From JAMQPK01 sp963761975 (GTDB taxonomy: Bacteria > Acidobacteriota > Vicinamibacteria > Vicinamibacterales > JAMQPK01), in the NCBI GenBank assembly GCA_963761975.1, contig CAVXIR010000003.1, forward strand, positions 372,001 through 436,000: a stretch of DNA of 64,000 nucleotides, in the 5' to 3' direction. Under the pieces are notes generated by a model, which saw only the letters and a list, made by a program, of their open reading frames with translations, ran no database searches and was not told where the DNA came from. Both the position numbers and the translations under genes were made by a program. Shown here one piece after another: positions 1 to 8,517 of the stretch (position 1 is its first letter; each line of letters begins with the position of its first letter).

Positions 1-883
1 CCGCGACGCCGAGAACCGTGATCATGACGGCCGCGGCCGGTCCCGTGCCCAGGGGCGACCAGCTCCAGATGATCGCGATGCAGGCGAGGCAGCCCGTGGC
101 TACGCCAATCAAATCACCGTTCGACCAGTGCGAAGTGGCACCACGCGCGCGTTCGTGTTCCCACTTCTTCGACTCGGGCACGAACAGCCGGATGAAAAAC
201 ACCATCAGCGCCGGCAGCGCACCGCTGATCATCAGGAAGCGCCATCCGGAATTTGCCAGCAGGCGGCTCACCATCGACGCCGGCATCCCGACATTGAGCA
301 GCAGTGCTTCGACCCCGCCGATGAAGCTGTGCAGTCCGATGCTCAACACGCCGACCATCAGGAATCCGAGATTCGCGGCGGCTCCGATCAGTCCTGCAAT
401 CAGCGCCCGTGATTTGTTGGGCCAGATTTCGTTGACGAGCGCAACACCGAGCGACCACTCGCCGCCCATGCCAAGCGAGGCGACGAACCGCAACGCCGCG
501 ATGTGCCACGCCTCGGTTGCGAATCCGCACAGTCCAGTGAACACCGCATAGGTGAAGATACTCAGCGACATTGCCCGGACGCGTCCGATGCGATCGCCGA
601 GCCAGCCGAAAAACACACCGCCGGTTGCGGCGCCGACGAGGAACACAGCGATGATGGCGCCGAACCACTGTGTGGCCTGGTTTGCGGCCCCGGCGCCGAG
701 CAGATCGGCCAGCGCGGGTCCCCCAATGAGGGGAAACAGTCCCATCTCGAAGCCGTCGAACATCCAGCCCAGCAGCGCGGCCGTCAGCGCCATCCATTGT
801 CCGAAGTTCGATTCGGCGACTTGAGACGTGTCGACAGGCTTATCCACCTTCCGGGCAGTCTCGAGCACGGCTCCACGCTCCAT
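1..883 (-). CDS. MFS transporter, partial (C-terminus beyond window start)
   Basis: The reading frame is open from an ATG at 883-881 to the left edge, about 294 residues, with no stop. It is hydrophobic with about six to seven membrane segments. The loop after the second helix carries the major facilitator signature GDRIGR (GWLGDRIGRVRAM), and a second conserved stretch reads GMGGEWSLG, as in the sialate/metabolite:H+ symporter branch. A longer soluble loop (VPESKKWEHERARG) marks the middle of the protein. It should act as an inner-membrane secondary transporter; the substrate is not readable. It is divergent from the Nramp-like gene. Sugar-degrading enzymes downstream make a sugar or sugar-acid substrate possible, but that is inference. 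Confidence 0.8.
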   Translation of the reverse strand, partial: MERGAVLETARKVDKPVDTSQVAESNFGQWMALTAALLGWMFDGFEMGLFPLIGGPALADLLGAGAANQATQWFGAIIAVFLVGAATGGVFFGWLGDRIGRVRAMSLSIFTYAVFTGLCGFATEAWHIAALRFVASLGMGGEWSLGVALVNEIWPNKSRALIAGLIGAAANLGFLMVGVLSIGLHSFIGGVEALLLNVGMPASMVSRLLANSGWRFLMISGALPALMVFFIRLFVPESKKWEHERARGATSHWSNGDLIGVATGCLACIAIIWSWSPLGTGPAAAVMITVLGVA

Positions 884-1016
884 GTGGTTATCGGTGATGC
901 AAGTATAGAATGAGCAGTTCCGCCTTCGCACGGCGAAAGCAGGCGTGCTACGGCGAGACAGGCTCTGCCGGCGCGCGAACCGCATCCGCGTGCGATGGCA
1001 GGCAAGGAGGCTCCTG

Positions 1017-2454
1017 ATGCCCGCTGTGCGAGACGCGGCTCTGCCCGTGGCGACCGTCCCCGAAGATGGTCTCCCGGTGCGTGAAGTTCGAGATATGCCC
1101 GAGCCGCCGAGCAATTACTGGCGGCTGGTCGGCCCGGGCATCGTCGCGGGCGGCGTCGGATTGTCGTCGGGAGAGTTCGTGTTGTGGCCGTACATCGCGT
1201 CACAAGTCGGCCTCGTCCTGCTCTGGGGCGCGATGATCGGTGTAGTGACGCAATTCTTTTTGAACATGGAAGTGGAGCGGTACACGCTCGCAACCGGCGA
1301 GACCGCTGTCACCGGGTTCAACCGCTTCTGGCGGCACTGGGGCCTCGTATTTGCCGTGATGGCCTACTTTGCGAATCTCTGGCCCGGATGGGCGATCAGC
1401 TCGGCCACACTGGCGAGCTATCTGTTCGGTGGAAGCCCGACGATCATCGCCGTTGTGAGTCTCCTCGTCATCGGCTTTTCCCTGACGTTTGCACCGGTCA
1501 TTTACGTTGCGCTCGAGCGGCTCATTTTCGTGAAGGTTGCGGCGGTGCTCGTGCTCGTCGTCCTGGGTGTTGCGTTCGCCATCGAGCCGGAGTCGTGGCG
1601 GGCGCTGCCCACGGCGTTCGCCGGCATCGGCGGGCTTCCTGAGGGGTTGAGCGTGGCGTTGATCTTCGGAGCCATCGCGTTTGCCGGCTCGGGCGGTGCG
1701 CAGAACCTCTGTCAGAGCAACTGGATCCGCGACAAGGGATTCGGCATGGGTCAGTACTGTACCGCGGCTGGTCAGCCCTGTGACCGGCGCACCGGAAGCG
1801 AAAGACCTGTCGGCGACAAGCTACATCTTCGAGACGACGTCCACGAACATGGAGCGGTGGAGAAGTTGGTGGCGGTTCGCCAACATCGAACAGGTATTCA
1901 GCTTCGTGCTCGTCACCGTTGTGACGATTGGTCTCACGTCGCTGCTTGCGCACTCGACCCTGTTCGGCGAGCCGAATCTTCCGAATAACGTCTCGTTTTT
2001 GAGAATCGAGGCAGAGCAGCTCGAACGGTCCGTCGGGCGGTGGTTTGGCGTGCTCTTCCTGGCCACAGGCGCCTTCTCGCTCTTCGGATCGGCCATGGGC
2101 ATCATCGATTACACCAGCCGTCTCGCCGCAGACGTTATGAAGACGACCTACGTGCCGCGCGCGTCCGAGAGCCGCATGTATTTCTGGCTCGTGTGGGGAA
2201 TGGTCGGATTGGGATGCACGATTCTCCTGGCCGGCATGTCTCAACCACTCACGCTGCTCGTCATTTCGGCCTCGACTGGCGGCATGATGATGTTTCTCTA
2301 TTCTTTCATGCTCATCGCGCTCAACCGGAAGATGCTGCCGCCCGCCATCCGCATCAGCCCGTTCCGAACGGCGACGCTTGTCTGGTCGACGCTGCTCTTC
2401 GGATCGTTGGCAGCACTCACAATCTATACTCAAGTGCAGCTGTTGCTTCGATAG
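1017..2454 (+). CDS. Nramp-like transporter, frameshifted
   Basis: The start is the ATG at 1017, seven bases after a GGAGG at 1006-1010. The protein has about eleven hydrophobic segments and the overall Nramp layout (opening LVGPGIVAGG, later LVSPVTGAPEAKDL). The frame breaks near 1758: removing one T restores a continuous product of about 479 residues (GMGQY then VPRLVSPVTG). The canonical metal-binding DPGN of helix 1 is absent (VGPGIVAGGVGLSSGEF) and the MPH motif of helix 6 is not seen, so a divalent-metal substrate should not be assumed. The break may be a sequencing error, since both halves are well preserved. Confidence 0.75.
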
Positions 2455-2469
2455 CATTGCCATATTCTC

Positions 2470-2571
2470 GATTGACAATTGCGGACTGATTGACGATTGC
2501 TGAATGGGAATCTCAGCTCGAATCGCAGATTATCAATCGCCAATTGTCAATCAATGCGGCAATCGTCAATC
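2470..2571. repeat. Intergenic inverted word repeat (GATTGACAATTG family)
   Basis: The words GATTGACAATTG (2470-2481) and GATTGACGATTGC (2488-2500) recur as exact reverse complements at 2541-2552 and 2559-2571. The two words are themselves near-identical, so several alternative hairpins can form. The block fills the gap between the Nramp-like gene and the dehydrogenase. Confidence 0.75.
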
Positions 2572-2598
2572 GAAAATGCGGCAATGCTGAGGAACTCG

Positions 2599-3630
2599 AT
2601 GAAAGCACTCCTACTGTCTGAGTACAAAAAACTGTCTGTCGTCGAGATGCCCACTCCCGAGATTGGCGACGACGAAGTGCTCGTCCGCGTGCGCGCGTGC
2701 GGCATCTGCGGAAGCGACATCCACGGATACGACGGGTCGACCGGTCGCCGCATTCCTCCGCTGGTGATGGGCCATGAAGCCGCCGGCGTGATCGACCGTG
2801 CCGGCCGCGGTGTCCGCGACTTCAAGGCCGGCGATCGCGTCACGTTCGATTCGACCGTGTCGTGCGGGGAATGCGACTTCTGCAAGAGCGGCAGGATTAA
2901 TCTCTGCGACAACCGGACAGTCCTCGGTGTGTCGTGCGGCGAGTACCGCCGGCATGGTGCATTCGCGGAGTACGTCTCAGTGCCTGCTCGAATCCTGTAC
3001 AAGCTTCCCGACAGCCTGCCGTTCGAACGTGCCGCGTTGATCGAGGCCGTGTCGATCGCCGTGCACGCCGTGAGTCGTCATGTTCCCAGGCCCGACGACA
3101 CGGTGGTGGTGGTCGGCTCCGGCATGATCGGCGTGTTGGTGATTCAGGTGCTCAAGGACAAGGGCTGCCGCAATATCGTCGCCGTCGATGTGGACAACGA
3201 CAAATTGGCGCTCGCACAGCGTCTCGGTGCCGCGCGCACGCTGAATCCAGAGAACGGTGACATCCCGGCGGCTGTCCGCGATCTGACGAACGGACGAGGG
3301 GCTGATGCCTCGTTCGAGGTCGTGGGCCATGGCAACACGGTGCTCACCGCCATCCGCAGCCTGCGCAAGGGCGGAACGGTCGTGCTGGTTGGCAACCTGT
3401 CCCCCAAGGTGGAGCTACCGCTTCAGGAGGTCGTCAGCCGCGAAATATCTGTCCTGGGGTCCTGCGCATCGAGCGGCGAGATTCCGGAGTGCATCGACCT
3501 GCTCGCGCGTGGCGCCGTCAACGTCGATCCGCTCATCAGCTTGAAGGCTTCGCTCGACGACGCCCCTGGATTGTTCGAGCGGCTCTACGGCGGTGACAAG
3601 GCGTTGATGAAGGTGATACTTCAACCATAG
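2599..3630 (+). CDS. Zinc-binding alcohol/polyol dehydrogenase (MDR family)
   Basis: The start is the ATG at 2599, preceded by GAGGAA; the frame extends further upstream but only through repeat sequence. The product has 343 residues, normal for the family. Catalytic zinc ligands lie in CGICGSDIHG (Cys37) and GHEAAG; structural zinc ligands lie in CGECDFCKSGRINLC. The Rossmann nucleotide loop reads VVGSGMIGV, followed by an acidic strand end (VDVDND), which favours NAD. The family oxidises sorbitol, galactitol, threonine or similar secondary alcohols; the exact substrate is not readable. The SDR gene starts 6 bp downstream, so both probably act on the same sugar or polyol route. Confidence 0.88.
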   Translation: MKALLLSEYKKLSVVEMPTPEIGDDEVLVRVRACGICGSDIHGYDGSTGRRIPPLVMGHEAAGVIDRAGRGVRDFKAGDRVTFDSTVSCGECDFCKSGRINLCDNRTVLGVSCGEYRRHGAFAEYVSVPARILYKLPDSLPFERAALIEAVSIAVHAVSRHVPRPDDTVVVVGSGMIGVLVIQVLKDKGCRNIVAVDVDNDKLALAQRLGAARTLNPENGDIPAAVRDLTNGRGADASFEVVGHGNTVLTAIRSLRKGGTVVLVGNLSPKVELPLQEVVSREISVLGSCASSGEIPECIDLLARGAVNVDPLISLKASLDDAPGLFERLYGGDKALMKVILQP

Positions 3631-3635
3631 CCCCA

Positions 3636-4427
3636 ATGCAGAATTCTTCGTTCGACCTTTCGGGCAAAGTCGCCATCGTTACCGGTGCAAGCCGCGGACT
3701 CGGTCAGACGTTCGCACGTGCCCTCGCACGAGCGGGCGCCGATCTCGTCATCACCAGCCGCACGCTCGACTCGCTGAAGCCGTTTCAGAACGAAGTCGAA
3801 TCGCTCGGCCGTCGTGCCGTTCCGCTGGAGCTCGACGTCCGCAATGAAGACAGCATCAGGAAAATGGTGGGCGATGCGGCGAAGGCTTACGCTCGCATCG
3901 ACATTCTCGTCAACAACGCCGGCTGCAACGTGCGCAAGAAGGCGGTCGACGTGACGTGGGACGACTGGAATCTCATTCTCGATACGAACCTGCGCGGAGC
4001 ATTTTTCGTCGCGCAGTCGGTGGCGAGGGAGATGATTCCGCACGGCCGCGGACGCATCATCAATATCGGTTCGGTGACGTCGGTGATGGGCTACGCCGGT
4101 CTCGGTCCCTACGGCGCGAGCCGTGGCGGCATCCGCCAACTGACGATGAGCCTGGCAGACGATTGGGGCCCGCACGGCATCACGGTGAACTGTTTGGCGC
4201 CGGGATGGTTCAAGACCGAGCAGAACAAGGTGATGTACGAAGATCCCGAATGGGTCGCCTATCTCGTCGATCGCATTCCGATGCGCCGGCCGGGGAAAAT
4301 GAGCGACCTCGAAGGTCCCGTCGTATTCCTCGCATCAGACGCCAGCGAGTACATTACCGGTCAGACGCTGCTGGTGGATGGCGGGATCTCTACTGGGGCG
4401 ACGCGGGCGCTGCCGAAGAAGACGTAG
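3636..4427 (+). CDS. Short-chain dehydrogenase/reductase (SDR)
   Basis: The 263-residue protein has the classical SDR cofactor motif TGASRGLG (residues 16-23), NNAG, a conserved Ser in IGSVTS and the active-site Tyr159. The motif is YGASR, so the usual catalytic lysine of YxxxK is arginine (codon CGT). The C-terminal DGG and glycine-rich end are typical of sugar-acid dehydrogenases such as the gluconate 5-dehydrogenase/KduD group. It is co-directional with the Zn-dehydrogenase and very close to it, so co-transcription is likely. Its 3' end overlaps the convergent secreted-protein gene by 38 bp. The general family is certain; substrate and activity are not. Confidence 0.88.
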   Translation: MQNSSFDLSGKVAIVTGASRGLGQTFARALARAGADLVITSRTLDSLKPFQNEVESLGRRAVPLELDVRNEDSIRKMVGDAAKAYARIDILVNNAGCNVRKKAVDVTWDDWNLILDTNLRGAFFVAQSVAREMIPHGRGRIINIGSVTSVMGYAGLGPYGASRGGIRQLTMSLADDWGPHGITVNCLAPGWFKTEQNKVMYEDPEWVAYLVDRIPMRRPGKMSDLEGPVVFLASDASEYITGQTLLVDGGISTGATRALPKKT

Positions 4428-5646
4428 GCGCGTTCCGACGCTTCGCCGCCTCGGCCAACTGAAGTTGTTCAGCTTCCGCAAACGATAATCCGCTGCGCAG
4501 GCCGATGCTCGATCCGCGAAACCATACGTCGGCGATCGCGGTGGGATCTGGTTTTCTTATCCCCGGGCGGCCGGGCGAGAGATGCACAAGCCCCTCCGGC
4601 GTTGCGAGGGCATATCGGGTTGGAAACTGCGGATCTCCTTCATACTGAAACATCGTCGTCAGCGCTTCCCATCGTGGGGCGAGCGGCCAATTGCCTTCGA
4701 GCTCGTAGAAGTTGAATGTCGAATCGACCTCTCCATCAGGAAATTGGCCGGGCTGTGCGTAGTCGGCGAGGACGATCAGTAGCCGTTGTTCCTGACGGAA
4801 GATAGTGCGAAGCATGGCCTGCCGCCGTCGAATAATCTGAACCTGCGCGTCATCGACGACGATCACGCGATCGCCGTCGTTCGCTGCGATCTCCTGGCCC
4901 GCAGGCGGTGGCGTCCTGATTTGTTGTGGGCCGGTTGTCGATTGCGGCGCGACATTGCGGATTGTTCGCGGTGCGCCGTTCGGTCCTCGTATCCCTACGG
5001 ACACGGCGGCGGTACCAGGCGTTACTGATGCCGATGCCGTTCCCGTGCCTGTCACGCCCGAACCAGCTGGACCCATCAGCGTGCTGACGGTCGCGCCCGA
5101 TGCTTTGCTGCGCGCGGCGTCTGCTAGCTGAAGCGTTTCGGCTTCCGCAAACGACACAGCGCGACGCGGACCACCGGACGAGCCCCCGTGAGACAGGACA
5201 ATGACTGCCCGCGGGTCTGGTGTGGACGCCGGCGAGCCCGGCACAAGCTGGACCAGGCCTCGAGGCGTTTCGAAGCCGAGTCCTCTTGGACGCGAACGCT
5301 CGCCTTCATACTGAAATATCGCCGTCAGCGCTTCCCACCGTTGCTCAAGCGGCCAGGCCCCTTCGACCTGGTAGAAGTTGAACGCCCAATCGACCTGGCC
5401 ATCAGGGAATTCGCCAGGTTTCGAATAATCGACGAGGACAATCAGCACTCGTTCTTCCTGGTTGAAGATGGTGCGAATGGTCGCCTGACGCCGGCGAACA
5501 ATCTGAATATGCGCGTCATTTTCGACGACGATGCGATCGCTATCTCGTGCGGAGATGTCGCTTCCGGGCGGCGGTGTCCTGGACGGTGTTTGCTGAGCGG
5601 ATGTGACGCTTACAAACGCCAGGACGAAGATGAGAGTCCAGCGCAT
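4390..5646 (-). CDS. Secreted protein with two copies of an unknown domain
   Basis: The 418-residue protein starts with a signal peptide (hydrophobic core then VTSAQQ). Two domains of about 160 residues, at roughly 24-185 and 244-405, are clearly homologous: both contain RIV/VIV-x-D/NDAxxQIxRRRQA, RTIF-QE-R-LIVL-DY, FPDG-VD-FNFY and a closing LSFAEAE-LQLA. A Gly/Thr/Ser-rich linker joins them. I do not recognise the domain. The gene starts one base after the stop of the GH95-like gene, so the two are translationally coupled and the product is probably exported with that hydrolase. Confidence 0.75.
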   Translation of the reverse strand: MRWTLIFVLAFVSVTSAQQTPSRTPPPGSDISARDSDRIVVENDAHIQIVRRRQATIRTIFNQEERVLIVLVDYSKPGEFPDGQVDWAFNFYQVEGAWPLEQRWEALTAIFQYEGERSRPRGLGFETPRGLVQLVPGSPASTPDPRAVIVLSHGGSSGGPRRAVSFAEAETLQLADAARSKASGATVSTLMGPAGSGVTGTGTASASVTPGTAAVSVGIRGPNGAPRTIRNVAPQSTTGPQQIRTPPPAGQEIAANDGDRVIVVDDAQVQIIRRRQAMLRTIFRQEQRLLIVLADYAQPGQFPDGEVDSTFNFYELEGNWPLAPRWEALTTMFQYEGDPQFPTRYALATPEGLVHLSPGRPGIRKPDPTAIADVWFRGSSIGLRSGLSFAEAEQLQLAEAAKRRNAPTSSSAAPASPQ

Positions 5647-5647
5647 A

Positions 5648-8227
5648 TCAATTGACTCGTATCTCTACAACTTCACCGATCTCAGTATCAAACAGAAGCA
5701 CCGCGCCTTTCAATTGTTGCGATCGTTTTCCGTTTCGGAAGAGCGTCACCGCCGATGCTCCCCACGGGTTACGCATCCGCGCGACCGAACCCGCTTCCGA
5801 ACGAAGCTGGACTGATTCAACCCGGCCACCTCGTTTGGCGGCCGTGACGATAAATCCGCCCCGTGCTCGCAGCGTGAACCTCGCGTCCCATTCGTCGGGC
5901 CACGCGGGAAAGAGCCGGATAACTGGCTCGCCGCCAGGAACGCCGGGAGCACTCTGAAGGAGCCCCAGCTGTAACGCTTCGGCGGCGCGGCCGAGCCGCT
6001 GCGCATCGAGCGCCTGAGGTCCCTCCCGCAATGTCAGACGATTGCGGAGCGGACGGCCGCCGAGGTACGCCGTCTGGCGTTCAGCAGTAAGCGCACGCAT
6101 CTGGTTGGGGACGAGAAAGCGCATCGCCTCGACCCGGCCGAGCATGGTGCCGGCAATCGCCCATTTCGACAGCACCCCAACGGGTGTGGTCGCGCCGATC
6201 CCAGCGCGATAGGTGCGATCGAACGTGGCATTTGCGGCGGAGAGCATTTCTTTGTCGGGCGATTCCAGATTGACGAGGTCGAAAAACCACATCGGCAGGC
6301 TGTTGCCATCGGGTGTGAACCCCGTATTGTTGTTGGCGGTCGGCTTCAACCCGCGAACGAACACGGGCGGCCCCGCATAGTCGGCGGCGCGCAGCGCATC
6401 GGGATGGGCACTCGTCGGCAGCGGCGCCAGATTCGCCAGCCGTTCCTGCCACTCCGTTCGCAGCGATGCGTCCTGACCGAGCACCTCGCTTGCGCGGATG
6501 GCAGCGGCGAAGATGCCGCGCATCGCCGAGAGATCTTCGTCTGTGTCGTGCGCGCCCATCACGCTTTCGTTGCTGTTGACGTGATGGATGTGATACTTGC
6601 CGTCAGCCTCTTTACGCACGTTCGGGAAATGCCGATAGAACTCAGCCGCGCCCTTGATCATCGGATACGCGCGATCGCGCAGCCACGAGGCGTCCTCCGT
6701 GTATTCGTACCGGCGCCAATAGAGGTAGGCAATCTTCGCCGTCGTTCCCAGGATGTGATTCACAGGGCTGAACGGCGCCGTTGGACGTTCGGTTGGCACC
6801 CAGGCGCCGTTTGTCCAGCGACCGTCGCCCCACCAGTTCCAGCGGCTCGAATGCGGATGTCCTGTCCGCGCATATTCGAGGAAGCGGGCGCTGCGCTCGG
6901 ACCACGGCTTTCGCAGCAGGTAGAGATCCCGCATCTCGGCGGCGATGTCGTCTGGCAGGCGAGCCAGGCCATCGTGCCACACCGTTTCAGGAATGTAGAT
7001 CCCCTCGCTGCCCCATTGCTGGCGCGCGGCCGTGGCCGACGCGTCGTACATGCCCGAATACATTGAGAACACCGGATCGAGGAGATCGATTCGATTCGCC
7101 GCAAACAACGCCTCGTAGTAACAGCTGAGATTAGCGAACCAGTGCTGCGTGCCCCAAGGCCGTAAATCACCGGCCGTGTTCCACAGCATGCCGTTGAACT
7201 TCGGCGGAAAGGCCCCGCGCGACGTGGAGCCCATGAGATACAGGTAGTAGTGATAATTATCGGCGACATAGTTCGCGACGCCGTCGGCGCTCTGGAGCTC
7301 AATCGTCCCACGCTGCCAGAACCCGTACCACCATTCGGCATTCTCGCCGACGATGTCGTCGAAGCTCTTGACGGCGGCCGCGTCGAGGTTCGCCAGGGCG
7401 GCCGGCACAACGTCCTGCCTTGCGTCGAGAGCCGCTGCGCTGCCGATCAGGATGACGAAGCGCCCACGCTCGGCGGGCGAGACGAGGCGCACTTCGGTTT
7501 CGTCGGCGAATCGTGATACCGTCCGCCGCCCGAGCAGCGCGATGGCGACGGCAGATTTCGCCCGATGCTCACCTTCTTCGAACTCCTGTGTCAGCACGAG
7601 GCGGCCGTCACGTGCGGCAATCTGCGATCTCGCGGTGTGCTCGCGCGTGCGAACGGTCACGACACGATCGGCGATTATCTTTTCCATCGCCCCACCGAAG
7701 TACTGCGAGGCGGACCGCAGCATCCGCAGGTTCACCTGAATCGGCTCCGGCGCCGCGCGCCGGTCGTCAATTTCGATCGCAATCACGTCGCGCTCGTGCC
7801 ACGCAAGCAGGCGTGCGGAGACACCGCGTCCTTTGACGTCGAGGTTTCCTTCGAAAATGGAGAGACGCTGGGTTGTGCCGCCGGCGGGGAACACGTCTTC
7901 GCCCGCGCCGGCTAGCTCGATGTCGACGAACCCGGCGCCGCCCATATAGTCGGTGTTGCGCTCGAAGAACGACCGCGTGTCCTTGTTAATGGGCTGAATA
8001 TCCACGCGATTGATTTGGAACTTCAGCGCGCCAGGCGTCGTCCAGACGAGCGTGCCCATCCGCCCGTTCCCGATGGGGATGCCTTCTTCGCTGCGGTCGA
8101 CCGTCGAGTCGTACACGAGGTCGGCACGAGACACCACGGCGCGCCGGTCCGTCGGTTGCTGCGCAACCGGTCCGATCGCGGAGATCAGCAACATCGTCAT
8201 CGTGGCGAGGGCAAAGCGTGTCGTCAT
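5648..8227 (-). CDS. Secreted GH95-like / DUF5703-type glycoside hydrolase
   Basis: The product has 859 residues with a signal peptide (hydrophobic core then IGPVAQQ). The N-terminal beta domain has the opening IPIGNGRMGTLVW, the same layout as the GH95 fucosidase encoded divergently (LPLGNGRLGAMVFG). The middle is helical and rich in Trp and Tyr, as expected for an (alpha/alpha)6-barrel. The C-terminus (LRARGGFIVTAAKRGGRVESVQ) is the small beta-sandwich typical of this clan. The clear GH95 catalytic motifs of the neighbour (SPEN, FQIDGNFG) are not obvious, so it may act on another sugar or by a different route. It is the first gene of a two-gene operon. Confidence 0.7.
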   Translation of the reverse strand: MTTRFALATMTMLLISAIGPVAQQPTDRRAVVSRADLVYDSTVDRSEEGIPIGNGRMGTLVWTTPGALKFQINRVDIQPINKDTRSFFERNTDYMGGAGFVDIELAGAGEDVFPAGGTTQRLSIFEGNLDVKGRGVSARLLAWHERDVIAIEIDDRRAAPEPIQVNLRMLRSASQYFGGAMEKIIADRVVTVRTREHTARSQIAARDGRLVLTQEFEEGEHRAKSAVAIALLGRRTVSRFADETEVRLVSPAERGRFVILIGSAAALDARQDVVPAALANLDAAAVKSFDDIVGENAEWWYGFWQRGTIELQSADGVANYVADNYHYYLYLMGSTSRGAFPPKFNGMLWNTAGDLRPWGTQHWFANLSCYYEALFAANRIDLLDPVFSMYSGMYDASATAARQQWGSEGIYIPETVWHDGLARLPDDIAAEMRDLYLLRKPWSERSARFLEYARTGHPHSSRWNWWGDGRWTNGAWVPTERPTAPFSPVNHILGTTAKIAYLYWRRYEYTEDASWLRDRAYPMIKGAAEFYRHFPNVRKEADGKYHIHHVNSNESVMGAHDTDEDLSAMRGIFAAAIRASEVLGQDASLRTEWQERLANLAPLPTSAHPDALRAADYAGPPVFVRGLKPTANNNTGFTPDGNSLPMWFFDLVNLESPDKEMLSAANATFDRTYRAGIGATTPVGVLSKWAIAGTMLGRVEAMRFLVPNQMRALTAERQTAYLGGRPLRNRLTLREGPQALDAQRLGRAAEALQLGLLQSAPGVPGGEPVIRLFPAWPDEWDARFTLRARGGFIVTAAKRGGRVESVQLRSEAGSVARMRNPWGASAVTLFRNGKRSQQLKGAVLLFDTEIGEVVEIRVN

Positions 8228-8254
8228 TGGTATCGTACGGTATTGGTATCGGTA

Positions 8255-8412
8255 CGGTTCGGGGTTCTGGGTTCTGCGGTTCTGGGTTCCGGTTCAAGGT
8301 TCTAGGTTCTAGATTCTGAGTTCTCGTGCGAACCACCGAACCCAGAACCGGAACCAGAACCCAGAACCTAGCACCAAGAACCCAGAACCGCAGATCTTTA
8401 GGTCCTTTCCAG
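8255..8412. repeat. GGTTCTGGGTTCT / AGAACCCAGAACC inverted repeat in a divergent promoter gap
   Basis: The 290-bp gap between two divergent hydrolase genes is dominated by repeats of GGTTCTGGGTTCT (left half) and their reverse complements such as AACCCAGAACC (right half), meeting near 8320-8335. The same word family recurs at the 3' end of nuoE. No clear promoter could be picked out inside it; 8420-8517 is ordinary unique sequence. Confidence 0.75.
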
Positions 8413-8517
8413 TTCGTGCTCCAGCGCGGTTTTGCGCTGCGAATCTGTGTAACAAGCCACGTTTTGAGCGCACAGGTTACCTTGCATGCGCCTCCTGTCA
8501 AGGTCTACCATCCAGCC

